A stretch of 64,000 bases of DNA. It comes from CAYSWV01 sp964434865 (GTDB taxonomy: Bacteria; Cyanobacteriota; Cyanobacteriia; Thermostichales; Thermostichaceae). The notes beneath the pieces were generated by a model. It saw nothing but the letters and a program-made list of their open reading frames with translations, ran no database searches and was not told the DNA's origin. Positions within the stretch are counted from its first letter, which is position 1, and each line of letters starts with the position of its first letter. Below, piece by piece: positions 26,734-35,561 of the stretch. The stretch covers positions 62,001 to 126,000 of the forward strand of contig CAYSWV010000007.1 in assembly GCA_964434865.1 (NCBI GenBank), written 5' to 3'. A program made the translations under genes and the position numbers.

Positions 26734-27519
26734 CTACATGCCTGCCGACTCAAATAAGTAAGAGTGTGCCCCAGTTGGATCTTCGATAAGGGCACAGCAG
26801 CCTATTTCAGGGATCTCTAGCTTTGGCATTACAATGGTTCCACCTAGGGCTTTAACGTTTTCAGATCCTGCATCCACAGATTGAACGGCAAAGTAATTTA
26901 TCCATACCGGTGGCATTGGAGGAGACTGGGCAGGTCGTTTCATAATCCCTCCCACTTGCTGTCCATGACTCTCAAAACTGAAATACTCAACTCCATTGTT
27001 CGACATCGGCTCTAAAAATGTCCATCCAAACATCTCACTATAGAAGGGTAAAACCCTAGAGGGATCATCCACTATAAGTTCCATCCAACAAATCTCACCC
27101 GGGTCGGTGCCTATCATCTTTAATTCACACTCGTCCTGGTTATTAGCAGGTGTAAACACATGAAAGGCACTTCCAACAGGATCATTCAGGACAGCTGTAC
27201 GACCAATAGTAGGAATCTCAAATGCTGGGACACAAACCCGGCCCCCTAATTGCTCGGCTAACTGACAAGCCTCATCCACATTTTTCACTACGATATAGCT
27301 CATCCAGTGACTGGGTCCTGGAAAATCAGGCTCTAATTGCGTAATATCAGCAAATCCACCGTTCTTAGCCGTATATATGGTGGATGGACCTTGGCCTGGG
27401 ATATCTATTTCTTCAAGTTTCCAATCGAACAGTTTCTGATAAAAATCGTTAGCCTTGGTTACATCCTTAGTCATCAAGCTCCACCAGCAAAAATCGCCAA
27501 TCTGATTTTCAAGAGACAT
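26734..27519 (-). CDS. Two-domain VOC-family protein
   Basis: The protein (261 residues) has two glyoxalase/bleomycin-resistance domains: residues about 1-120 (GDFCWWSLMTKDVTKANDFY, ending AFHVFTP) and about 130-250 (ICWMELIVDDPSRVLPFYSE, ending AHSYLF). VOC proteins are metal-dependent enzymes or binding proteins acting on many small molecules, and the substrate is unknown. The start is fixed by AAGGAGGATACG just upstream of the ATG at 27519; the longer frame from 27543 would include that ribosome-binding site. It stands alone. Confidence 0.88.
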   Translation of the reverse strand: MSLENQIGDFCWWSLMTKDVTKANDFYQKLFDWKLEEIDIPGQGPSTIYTAKNGGFADITQLEPDFPGPSHWMSYIVVKNVDEACQLAEQLGGRVCVPAFEIPTIGRTAVLNDPVGSAFHVFTPANNQDECELKMIGTDPGEICWMELIVDDPSRVLPFYSEMFGWTFLEPMSNNGVEYFSFESHGQQVGGIMKRPAQSPPMPPVWINYFAVQSVDAGSENVKALGGTIVMPKLEIPEIGCCALIEDPTGAHSYLFESAGM

Positions 27520-27970
27520 CGTATCCTCCTTGTGTTTCTTCAACTTAGAATCAGCCGGATCCCCAGTTAGCCAAGGTTGTTATCCTTGGGGACTATTGCT
27601 ACCTGCAGCGAAAATATAAGAGATCTTACGGCTTTGATTTACATATTAACCATAAATAGTGTCTAAGGCAAGAGAAACTCGTTATAAACACCAGCTATCT
27701 CAATAAAAGCTGTGGATGACCTGATCAGAGTTAAACTTAACTTGTAGTAGGTTACTTCAACCTGCTCCTGAAGAGTTGATTCAAGGATTCAAAGGAGTTG
27801 AATGAGTTAGCTAGATCTTTTCAGCTATTGCTGGCGTTATATGACTGGGATCCTGGATCAATGGGGTAAAGCCTGGGTTTAGTTGGGTTATCTGGTATCT
27901 CTAGAGACAGTTGTGGGACTCAGGTTGAGTGCTACTGTATAAGGGGATAGAAAGTATTAACTGAAACACT
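27520..27970. other. 451-bp divergent promoter region
   Basis: The region lies between the VOC gene and the EF-hand membrane protein gene and holds both promoters. A short hairpin (GTAGGTT at 27747-27753 with AACCTGC at 27759-27765) is the only structure noticed. No gene or RNA was recognised. Confidence 0.6.
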
Positions 27971-29353
27971 ATGATTCTAGCGTCATTGTTACCCAGCACA
28001 GAAGCGTTATCGTTTGGCAGTAGCAAGTTATTTCAAATTATTACACCTCTAGCAACTTATATGGTGTTGCAAGAAATCCCAGTGCTCAGTACGTTGTTCC
28101 CTCGGTTGGTGCGTGCCATTCGGCCTCAGGCTGATGTCAATAAATGGGATACGATCTTCAAAATGCTTATCGGCTTTACCACCTGGAAAATTGGGTGTGA
28201 TTTTGGCTTTTTGATTGTGAATACTGGAGCAGCTCCTTGGAGCATTGCGTTTACCTGGGTAGGTTTAATTCCCTATGCACTGTTGATGTACATTCTCTAC
28301 TATTTAATTGGCCAAAAGATGATTATTCAAGGACAACTCAATCCTTTTAAAGAGGAGTACATTCCAGCCAAAGTTAAGGGTAGACCCTCACAGCTTAAAC
28401 AGTTCTTATCCAAGTTTTTTCATGAGAGTCTCAATACCACCAGTGCGAATGTGCCCCTGCGTCAGGTGCTGATCAAACCCTTTCTTGACTATGGAGCTAT
28501 TTTGATTACATGGCCCATGTATAATGTGGCGCTCTTATTTAGCCAGTCTGGAGAGATCAATTTTTCGCCACTGTTTCAGTTTTCGTCAGTGGCCAGTCTT
28601 GTTTTTTATATTGTTAATGTATTTGGCTTTATCTTGGGGTTTAATCTAGGTGAATTTATCTATTTTCGCTCTCACTTTGCCATCGAGTCTGTAAAACTTT
28701 TAGTTCGTAATCTGTCCTTATCTCGAAAAGTACGCCAATTATTTGAGATCTTTGATGAAAATGGTGATCAATCTATTTCTGAGATTGAATTTCGTCAAGC
28801 GATGCGAGCCTTAGGACAAGATCCAACCAATGCTGAACTCTGCCTGATCCTGCAAGAGGCCGATTTAGATCGCTCGGGTAGTATCGAATACAATGAATTT
28901 AAAACGATGCTTCTGTCCAAGCAAGATACTCGTCGGGTGAAACTGCTCCTTAATGGTGCAACGGCTAAATCAGATGGAATCTTTAAACAGCTGGCAGCTA
29001 CGATCTTGCTGCAATGGCAAGTAGTTAAAAATAATACAACCTATATTCGTTTTCAGGGTTTCCTGCGACGTTATGGTTTAAACAATCGTTGGTTGCTATC
29101 AGGAGGTATGGGGTTGGTGTTCATTGTTGTGTTGGAACCTGTGCTAGCAAAAACCTTATTTTCCTGGCATGACCAGATCCAACATACAATCTTTTACACT
29201 TGGAGCCAGATGGATGATGTGCATTTACAGCAAGTTTTAGCGAGTAGTCGCACGATTGACTTACCCCCTCCCCAAACATTGACAACCACCTTCCCTACCC
29301 AATTAGCTGCTGTACAAGCTCACCTAGACATTGCTCAAAGCGTTAGTGAGTAA
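27971..29353 (+). CDS. Membrane protein with a pair of EF-hand calcium-binding loops
   Basis: The 460-residue protein has several hydrophobic helices in the first 230 residues (about 63-82, 92-115, 172-192, 203-226) and one near 376-393. Between them is a cytosolic-type EF-hand pair: loop 1 at 262-273 (D-E-N-G-D-Q-S-I-S-E-I-E) and loop 2 at 298-309 (D-L-D-R-S-G-S-I-E-Y-N-E). Both have the acidic residues at positions 1, 3, 5, 9 and the glutamate at 12 that bind calcium. I do not recognise the membrane domain. It looks like a calcium-regulated channel, transporter or sensor. Its 3' end overlaps the convergent uxs gene by 11 bp. Confidence 0.85.
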   Translation: MILASLLPSTEALSFGSSKLFQIITPLATYMVLQEIPVLSTLFPRLVRAIRPQADVNKWDTIFKMLIGFTTWKIGCDFGFLIVNTGAAPWSIAFTWVGLIPYALLMYILYYLIGQKMIIQGQLNPFKEEYIPAKVKGRPSQLKQFLSKFFHESLNTTSANVPLRQVLIKPFLDYGAILITWPMYNVALLFSQSGEINFSPLFQFSSVASLVFYIVNVFGFILGFNLGEFIYFRSHFAIESVKLLVRNLSLSRKVRQLFEIFDENGDQSISEIEFRQAMRALGQDPTNAELCLILQEADLDRSGSIEYNEFKTMLLSKQDTRRVKLLLNGATAKSDGIFKQLAATILLQWQVVKNNTTYIRFQGFLRRYGLNNRWLLSGGMGLVFIVVLEPVLAKTLFSWHDQIQHTIFYTWSQMDDVHLQQVLASSRTIDLPPPQTLTTTFPTQLAAVQAHLDIAQSVSE

Positions 29354-30290
29354 CGGATGTCTTGCCTAGACGTTGGGCAAAATCAGTAATGGTTAAGCGC
29401 AGGCCCTGCTCTAGACTAATTTGAGGATCCCAACCCAAGCGGGTCTTAGCTTTAGTGATGTCAGGTTGTCGTATTTTTGGATCATCTTGAGGTAGAGGTA
29501 AGTAGACCAAGTTAGAGGTACTTCGGGTTAGTTCAGTAACCTTTTTAGCTAATTCCAGGATTGTAAATTCTATCGGATTGCCCAAATTAACGGGACCGAT
29601 ACAGTCACTATTCATTAATGCCATTAAACCTGCCACCATATCTGAAACATAGCAAAAGCTGCGGGTTTGAGATCCGGTGCCATACAAGGTTAGATCGGTA
29701 TTATTTAAGGCTTGGACGATGAAATTGCTGACGACCCGCCCATCATCAGTTTGCATGACTGGACCATAGGTATTGAAAATCCGAGCCACCCGAATCTCAA
29801 CTTGATGGCAGCGATGGTAATCAAACATTAATGTTTCTGCAGCTCGTTTACCCTCGTCATAGCAAGCCCGGATCCCAGTTGGATTAACATTACCCCGATA
29901 CTCTTCGGGTTGAGGATGGACATCTGGATCACCATACACCTCTGAAGTGGACGTGAATAAAATCCGAGCCTCAGTTTTTCGGGCCAACTCCAACATATTC
30001 AAAGTGCCAATCACACTTGTTTTGAGAGTGTTGATCGGATCAAATTGGTAGGACTTTGGCGACGCTGGGCAGGCCAAATGATAAATCTGATCAAGATCAG
30101 CCATCATAATTGGATCTTGAACATCATGATGCAAAAATTCAAACCTGGAGTCTGGCAACCAATGCGCTATATTGGCTTGTCGACCGGTAAAACAATTATC
30201 TAGACAAATGACATGATGACCAGCTTGGATGAGACGATCAATTAAATGAGTGCCAATGAAACCAGCCCCCCCTGTTACTAAAACTTTCAT
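29343..30290 (-). CDS. uxs: UDP-glucuronate decarboxylase (UDP-xylose synthase)
   Basis: This extended SDR enzyme converts UDP-glucuronate to UDP-xylose. The 315-residue protein has the NAD motif TGGAGFIGTHL, the catalytic YxxxK (CYDEGK), and PRE-like features of the Uxs family: HLACPASPKSYQFDPINTLK, RIFNTYGPVMQTDDGRVVSNF and GTGSQTRSFCYVSD. It overlaps the upstream ugd gene by 4 bp (ATGA), so the two form an operon that makes UDP-glucuronate and then UDP-xylose for extracellular polysaccharides. No glycosyltransferase gene is adjacent. The stop is inside the convergent EF-hand gene. Confidence 0.93.
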   Translation of the reverse strand: MKVLVTGGAGFIGTHLIDRLIQAGHHVICLDNCFTGRQANIAHWLPDSRFEFLHHDVQDPIMMADLDQIYHLACPASPKSYQFDPINTLKTSVIGTLNMLELARKTEARILFTSTSEVYGDPDVHPQPEEYRGNVNPTGIRACYDEGKRAAETLMFDYHRCHQVEIRVARIFNTYGPVMQTDDGRVVSNFIVQALNNTDLTLYGTGSQTRSFCYVSDMVAGLMALMNSDCIGPVNLGNPIEFTILELAKKVTELTRSTSNLVYLPLPQDDPKIRQPDITKAKTRLGWDPQISLEQGLRLTITDFAQRLGKTSVTH

Positions 30291-31681
30291 CGTCCTATCC
30301 CCATGTACACAAAACCTAGTTGTTCAAGTTTGACTCGATCTAGCGCATTACGGGCATCAATGATCACGGGTCGATGCATTAAATGGCTCAGATGGTGATA
30401 ATCTAATGTTTGAAATTCTTGCCACTCCGTAACTAGAACCAGGGCATCACACCCTTGGGCGAGCCGCTCAGCATCTGTCTCAACAATGACATCGGTTAAC
30501 CCTTCTCGGATGCCACTGGCCGATACAATGGGATCATAGGCTTTGACCTTAGCGCCCAACTTGGTCAGACTTTGAATTAAGGTCAACGATGGAGCATCGC
30601 GCATGTCATCTGTATCAGGTTTAAAGGTGAGGCCCAGTAGACCAATGGTTTTGCCTTTTAAGACTTTCAGCTCTTGCTGCAACTTTTCAACCACCCGCTG
30701 GCGTTGATCATGGTTGACTGCAGTGGCAGCTTCTAAGATGCGAGCTTGATAGCCATAATCCTGAGCAGTACGGATCAAAGCTGAAATATCTTTAGGGAAA
30801 CAGCTACCTCCCCAACCGATACCAGCATTTAAGAACTTTTGACCAATTCGAGAATCCAAACCAATCCCCAAGGCCACTTGAGTAACATCTGCCCCCACCC
30901 GCTCGCAGATATTGGCCATTTCGTTAATGAAGCTAATTTTAGTAGCTAATAGGGCATTGGCAGCATATTTGATCATTTCAGCCGAGGGTAAATCGGTCAC
31001 CACAAAAGGTACCGGCTCATGACGATACTGTTTTTCACTAATGAGATCAAGCTGGGTGACATCCCGATTCAGAATAGGTGCGTAGAGGGTTTTCATGACC
31101 TCGATAGCTTGAGGGCTATTGGATCCCACCACAATTCGATCAGGGTTAAAAGAGTCCCAAACGGCTGATCCTTCTCTTAAAAATTCGGGGTTACTAACCA
31201 CATCAAAAGCAACAGGGGGGCTAAGCTGAGTGTTATGATCTACGACCGAATTAGCAGCCTCTGAAGCCCCATCCAGAACAATCATCCGTACCCAATCGCC
31301 TGAACCAATGGGCACAGTTGATTTATTGACGATCACACGATACCGTTCATCCAGATGTTGGCCTAGGCCTTTGGCTACCGCTTGCACATAGCGCAGATCA
31401 GCATCGCCACTGGGTAAAGCCGGTGTGCCCACAGCGATAAAAATAACCTCAGCGGTAGCGACCCCATAGCTTAGGTCCATTGTGAAAACTAAGTGCCCTG
31501 ACTCAGAGCATTGACGAACAATCGGTTCAAGATCAGGTTCATAAATGGGGATATGACCTTTTTGAAGAGATTCAACTTTAGCTTGATTATTATCAACACA
31601 GATTACATGATGACCCATGGCCGCCAAACAAGCACCTGTTACCAATCCTACATAACCGGTTCCAACAACTGTAACGTGCAT
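30287..31681 (-). CDS. ugd: UDP-glucose 6-dehydrogenase
   Basis: The enzyme oxidises UDP-glucose to UDP-glucuronate, feeding the next gene. The 464-residue protein has the N-terminal NAD motif VVGTGYVGLVTGACLA, the central domain, and the catalytic cysteine C294 in WGGSCFPKD. LLGLTFKPDTDDMRDAPS is the conserved C-terminal domain block. I use the ATG at 31681; a GTG at 31729 would add 16 unconserved residues. The gene overlaps uxs by 4 bp, indicating coupled translation. Confidence 0.94.
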   Translation of the reverse strand: MHVTVVGTGYVGLVTGACLAAMGHHVICVDNNQAKVESLQKGHIPIYEPDLEPIVRQCSESGHLVFTMDLSYGVATAEVIFIAVGTPALPSGDADLRYVQAVAKGLGQHLDERYRVIVNKSTVPIGSGDWVRMIVLDGASEAANSVVDHNTQLSPPVAFDVVSNPEFLREGSAVWDSFNPDRIVVGSNSPQAIEVMKTLYAPILNRDVTQLDLISEKQYRHEPVPFVVTDLPSAEMIKYAANALLATKISFINEMANICERVGADVTQVALGIGLDSRIGQKFLNAGIGWGGSCFPKDISALIRTAQDYGYQARILEAATAVNHDQRQRVVEKLQQELKVLKGKTIGLLGLTFKPDTDDMRDAPSLTLIQSLTKLGAKVKAYDPIVSASGIREGLTDVIVETDAERLAQGCDALVLVTEWQEFQTLDYHHLSHLMHRPVIIDARNALDRVKLEQLGFVYMGIGR

Positions 31682-31835
31682 ACTGTCTTGTATTACTCCT
31701 CTCACTGTCGATGGTTGGGATAAAGACACTTAACTTAGTATCATGCTGTTAGAGTGGCCTAATGTGGTCTAAGCTAAGCAACCAATCACATCTTATATAG
31801 TAGGAGATAGTATGAGCTTTTGGACGAGACCTAAC

Positions 31836-31866
31836 ATGAAAGGATAACGAAATGAAAGGATAACGA
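31836..31866. repeat. 16-bp tandem duplication
   Basis: ATGAAAGGATAACGA occurs at 31836-31850 and 31852-31866 (period 16) in the 238-bp region between the divergent ugd and CDF transporter genes. Confidence 0.8.
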
Positions 31867-31919
31867 GTATAGGTTACAACCTGCAGCCAAGATTACAGAG
31901 GCCAAACTTGGAGCTGGTT

Positions 31920-32912
31920 ATGTGGATCAAATCAACTCCCTGTTCAATTGACAATTCAGCACTGGTATCTTCTTATTCGTATCTGTTAAACCTAGTATCT
32001 ATTATGGGGACTTACCCAGTGGCATCAGCAACAGCCTCGAATCGAAGGTATCAGCGTCAGGTCCAATATGTGTTGGGATTGACGTTAGGATTAAATGTTC
32101 TGGTGGTGGTGATCAAAGTATACCTAGGCTTTTTGACAGGGTCTTTAAGTTTACTGGCTGATGCTCTCCACTCTTCAACAGATAGTGCCAGCAACATTCT
32201 GGGTTTAATCTCGATCCGGCTGTCATCGCCTGAACCTGATGAGGAGCATCCCTATGGACATTCTAAATTTGAAGCGATAGGCGCTTTAGGGATCGCGGCT
32301 TTTTTAGGGATTGCTTGTTTAGAAATTGTTCAAGTTGCTGTCTCACGGTTGTTGGGTGAAGCGCCTGATTTGGTAATTGATGCCATTACGCTTCAGGGCA
32401 TGATTGTGGTGTTGATGATCAATATTGGAGTCGCTGTCTATGAGCATCGTCGTGGACAAACCCTAGGCAGTCGCATCTTGCTGGCTGATGCTCGACATAC
32501 CTTTTCTGATATTTGGGTCACGCTTGTTGTTTTAGGGGGTTTATTAGGAGTGAACTTTGGCTGGCCTTGGCTTGATCAAGTCATGGCTCTACCTATTGCT
32601 GGTTTGGTTATCTATAGTGCCTGGAAAGTCTTACAAGAAAACATCCCCTTTTTAACGGATACTGTGGCGATTCCACCGGAAGCTTTGCGAAAGTTAGCCA
32701 TGCGAGTCTCTGGGGTCCTGGATTGTCATGAGATCACCTCTCGCGGCATCATCGGACAGATGGTTTTTATCGAAATGCATATGGTTGTAGAGCCGATGGA
32801 TATCGAAGCCGCTCATCACATTACCGAAGAGGTTGAACAGCTTATCCAAGAGCATTATGGTATGGTCAAAGTCACCATCCATTTGGAACCCTATGACTAC
32901 ATTGAGTCTTAG
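31920..32912 (+). CDS. Cation diffusion facilitator (CDF) transporter
   Basis: The 330-residue protein has six transmembrane helices and a C-terminal cytoplasmic domain. The zinc-site motifs are in LADALHSSTDS (helix 2) and LADARHTFSD (helix 5), each holding an acid/histidine pair as in zinc/cobalt/iron exporters. HPYGHSKFEA is the interhelical signature of CDF proteins. The ATG at 31920 has GGAG seven bases upstream; a TTG at 31908 and an ATG at 32004 are alternatives. Which metal it moves is not decided by sequence. No metal regulator is adjacent. Confidence 0.92.
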   Translation: MWIKSTPCSIDNSALVSSYSYLLNLVSIMGTYPVASATASNRRYQRQVQYVLGLTLGLNVLVVVIKVYLGFLTGSLSLLADALHSSTDSASNILGLISIRLSSPEPDEEHPYGHSKFEAIGALGIAAFLGIACLEIVQVAVSRLLGEAPDLVIDAITLQGMIVVLMINIGVAVYEHRRGQTLGSRILLADARHTFSDIWVTLVVLGGLLGVNFGWPWLDQVMALPIAGLVIYSAWKVLQENIPFLTDTVAIPPEALRKLAMRVSGVLDCHEITSRGIIGQMVFIEMHMVVEPMDIEAAHHITEEVEQLIQEHYGMVKVTIHLEPYDYIES

Positions 32913-33100
32913 AGACCTATCTGGTTTGATCCGTAGGGTGTCAAGGATTTTGTTCGCAGAGATCACGGGTTACTTGAGGTGGGCACCCTAAAAAAACCAT
33001 TGACCTCATGGCCTATAGCCTGCTGTTTTTTTGTAGAGTAAGAGTATTTTCAAGTGGTGTTGATCTAGTACAGAGTGAACGGAAATAGGGAGAATCTAGG

Positions 33101-33760
33101 ATGTTCGGTTTTGTGTCAATAAAGCGGGCTTGGTCCCGACTGAGTTCTAGTGTGGCTACCGGTGGGTTGGTTACCTTGTCGTTGCTGGTTGCAGCCTGTC
33201 CTGCTTGGAGCTTGGAACGAGTTATCCGGCCTGATCTTAGAACGCTTATGCAGGCTGAAGTGATCCGTGTGGTTAATTTTAATACTCTGGTTGTTGAAAT
33301 TAGAGGGATGCCTGGGTTACATGTAGTTCAGATGATTGGCATTGATCCCATCCCCTTGATCAACCCTGCCTGGACTACCCTTACTGGTGAGACTCCAGTT
33401 GCGATTTACGAAGCTGGTCAGTATTTACAAACGGGTTTAGCCGGTCGGGACATCTACTTAGAAGCTGATCCACGCTTACCTGCTCCTCCGGGTGTGATCT
33501 CAGCTTATGTTTGGCAAGGTCAAACCTTTGTTAATCAAGACATGTTGGTTCGTGGTCATGGTTTGTTAGCTGACTCTGCTGTTGATCTGAAATATGAAGC
33601 TGTGCTTAACGAAGCTGCTGATGTAGCCGAGCAACAAGGCCGTGGAGTTTGGACCTTCTATGGGCCTAGGCCGCGTAACCTGCAACTGCGAGATCAAGCA
33701 GAAACACCAGCTGCCCCTCCACCTGCAACAGTTGTTGTGAGTCAGCAAGCTAGTCTCTAA
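33101..33760 (+). CDS. Secreted SNase-like protein with degenerate active site
   Basis: The 219-residue protein has a signal peptide (residues about 13-37, ending AWS-L) and an SNase/OB-fold domain: VIRVVNFNTLVVEI, VQMIGIDPIP, GVISAYVWQGQTFVNQDMLVRGHGL, and QGRGVWTFY at the end. The calcium and catalytic residues of staphylococcal nuclease are not there: the DGDT motif is NFNT, the RLIGIDAPE motif is QMIGIDPIP, and the second arginine is replaced. It is therefore probably a non-catalytic nucleic-acid- or ligand-binding protein. The C-terminus is proline/alanine-rich. A good intrinsic terminator follows. Confidence 0.75.
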   Translation: MFGFVSIKRAWSRLSSSVATGGLVTLSLLVAACPAWSLERVIRPDLRTLMQAEVIRVVNFNTLVVEIRGMPGLHVVQMIGIDPIPLINPAWTTLTGETPVAIYEAGQYLQTGLAGRDIYLEADPRLPAPPGVISAYVWQGQTFVNQDMLVRGHGLLADSAVDLKYEAVLNEAADVAEQQGRGVWTFYGPRPRNLQLRDQAETPAAPPPATVVVSQQASL

Positions 33761-33794
33761 TCAACAGTTTGCCACCACTCCAACTTGAGTAAAG

Positions 33795-33824
33795 AGCTGT
33801 AGCCCTCCTAAGTTACAGCTTTTT
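33795..33824 (+). terminator. Intrinsic terminator
   Basis: AGCTGTA (33795-33801) pairs with TACAGCT (33814-33820) and is followed by TTTT. It lies about 35 bp after the SNase-like gene and close to the stop of the convergent STAND gene. Confidence 0.72.
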
Positions 33825-33832
33825 AAAGCTGA

Positions 33833-35113
33833 TTAGATACTTCGACAGCTGATGTAGTTGGCCATAATTGGATGTTGTAAAACAAATCCTGATTGATCTT
33901 CGGCTAAGGTAATCAAAGCTCTCCGTTTTAAGGATTGAACAGCTGACCAAACTTCGGCAGGGTTAAGGATTTGATTTGCTGAGATTAAAGCCTTGAGTGA
34001 AGTCGCTATCTGATCTAAAGAAACAGGAAACTGGGATTGGGCTATCATTTCAATAACTTGGTGTTCTAGATCAGAGAGGCACTGTAGTTGTTTATCTAAA
34101 AGGACAGCAATATCTCGGATGACGCCATCTTGGTTGTAGTCTAGGAAGGCGGCTACACTACCATTAAACACCTCACGAATATAGCTGCTCGCAAATTTGA
34201 GTTGTTCTGGATGGCCACTATAGCGACCCACTAGAATAGGCCATTTATCTTCATCACTAAGACGGCGCTTCTGTAAAAATGGGCGGGCATCCTGAATCGA
34301 TAATCCCTTCAATTCCAAAGTCCGGATCATGGAGTCAGCCTCTTCCAAGGCAGCTATTTGTGGAAACTGACAACGACTTGTTAGCAGTAAACAACTATGG
34401 TGTAGACCTTGACTAAAATCCTGAATTAAATAGCGGTAGGGTTGATAGTCAGGGCGGAAGGTACCAACCATTTGCCGATCTTCAATGATCGTATCCATTT
34501 GATCTAGGATCAGGAGACAGCGATGCTGGTAACAGTAGTCGATCAGTCGTTCAATATTACGTTCAATCTGGTAGTCACAAGTCAAATCAGGCTCAAGCTG
34601 TAACTTTTGTAGAAGCCGACCGATCATATCTGACATTAAGGGACGATAGCGGAGAGACTCCCAAATGACATGATCAAACTGTGATTGAATGGACTGATCA
34701 TGATAAATTTGGCGAGCTAGTTCAGTTTTACCTATACCTTCAACTCCGATAATAGCAATGAGTTGAGATTGATCATTGAGAATCCACTGTTTAAGCTGAG
34801 AGACTTCAGCCTGGCGGCCATCAATGTTAATTCTATAAGATTCTCTATTTACAGAATTAGAACGATCTTGATAGAGTTTTGTTAACTTGTCTTTGAGCTT
34901 TTGAAACTTGACAGGTCCCCGGCCTGGTACTTGTAATTTTCTGTAAATATCGCTTAAACGTTTTCGGACTAATTCCTCGTTGAGATGTAGATCTTGAGCA
35001 ATACGGCACATACTGCTACCGTGCAAAGCTCGCAAAAGCACATCGAGTTCTTTGAGGCTGACGCCGTAATCCGACACAACTGCCTTGACAAACGTATCAG
35101 GTAGATGATCCAT
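33833..35113 (-). CDS. STAND ATPase (NB-ARC) with N-terminal helix-turn-helix
   Basis: The 426-residue protein has an N-terminal helical domain with a winged-helix/HTH look (LDVLLRALHGSSMCRIAQD, LVRKRLSDIYRKL), as seen in many cyanobacterial NB-ARC/WD40 proteins, then an NB-ARC ATPase. The P-loop is GVEGIGKTE near residue 125 and the Walker B strand is LLILDQMD near 201; LLTSRC is the sensor. After the winged-helix portion (about 380-420) the protein ends, with no TPR or WD40 sensor. STAND proteins work as regulators or in defence. The ATG at 35113 is used; a GTG at 35134 and other starts in the repeats upstream make the true start uncertain. Confidence 0.78.
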   Translation of the reverse strand: MDHLPDTFVKAVVSDYGVSLKELDVLLRALHGSSMCRIAQDLHLNEELVRKRLSDIYRKLQVPGRGPVKFQKLKDKLTKLYQDRSNSVNRESYRINIDGRQAEVSQLKQWILNDQSQLIAIIGVEGIGKTELARQIYHDQSIQSQFDHVIWESLRYRPLMSDMIGRLLQKLQLEPDLTCDYQIERNIERLIDYCYQHRCLLILDQMDTIIEDRQMVGTFRPDYQPYRYLIQDFSQGLHHSCLLLTSRCQFPQIAALEEADSMIRTLELKGLSIQDARPFLQKRRLSDEDKWPILVGRYSGHPEQLKFASSYIREVFNGSVAAFLDYNQDGVIRDIAVLLDKQLQCLSDLEHQVIEMIAQSQFPVSLDQIATSLKALISANQILNPAEVWSAVQSLKRRALITLAEDQSGFVLQHPIMANYISCRSI

Positions 35114-35177
35114 TGACTTTTTATTCCACTGCACTTTTTATTCCATTGCCCTTTCTGATCCATTGCCCTTTCTGCTG
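35110..35177 (-). repeat. Four tandem 17-bp copies of the STAND gene start region
   Basis: The copies are 35110-35126, 35127-35143, 35144-35160 and 35161-35177. Read on the minus strand each copy ends in a start-like codon preceded by a purine-rich stretch: AGAAAGGGCAATG twice, then AAAAAGTGCAGTG, then AAAAAGTCAATG, the last being the chosen start. Two of the earlier starts read only two codons (ATG-GAA-TAA and GTG-GAA-TAA). The repeat therefore creates several ribosome-binding sites and minimal upstream ORFs. Confidence 0.8.
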
Positions 35178-35561
35178 ATTGCATCCCAATTTACCGCGCA
35201 ATGCATCTCAATTTAGCTTTCACATCTTGCCTTTTGAGATGTTGCATTTTCACATTTAGTGTTGTGGGTACTGTTCATGATTGCATCTGGAGGTAGATGA
35301 TAGCACCTATGCTTAACCTATGCTTAACCTATGCTTATTCAATGATCTGTTATTTAATTATCGTTAGCATTTAACTAGCCTTTGGCCAGAATTACTTACC
35401 TGGAGTAAGCCTAGGCAAAGCACCAATCAGCTCTAGAGAGTTCAATATCTAAAATGTGAAAGCTATTTCATCCATAAGTCAAAGTTTAGAGGATGTAACT
35501 CTGTCTGTCAATCTCATGTGAATTGAATGTGAGCTGATGTGAACTGGGGACCTAACAACTA
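35178..35561. promoter_or_regulatory. Repeat-rich upstream region of the STAND gene
   Basis: A 14-bp direct repeat (TGCATCCCAATTTA at 35180-35193, TGCATCTCAATTTA at 35202-35215) has a 22-bp period, near two helical turns. An inverted repeat (CATCTCAA at 35204-35211 with TTGAGATG at 35234-35241) overlaps it. Three copies of an 11-bp unit starting CCTATGCTTA lie at 35306-35338. These look like operator sites, but no regulator is known. No gene was recognised in the remainder. Confidence 0.55.

Noticed and set aside
32940..32990. Inverted repeat TAGGGTG/CACCCTA after the CDF gene as terminator
   Set aside because: The loop is over 40 nt and a run of A, not T, follows on the transcribed strand.
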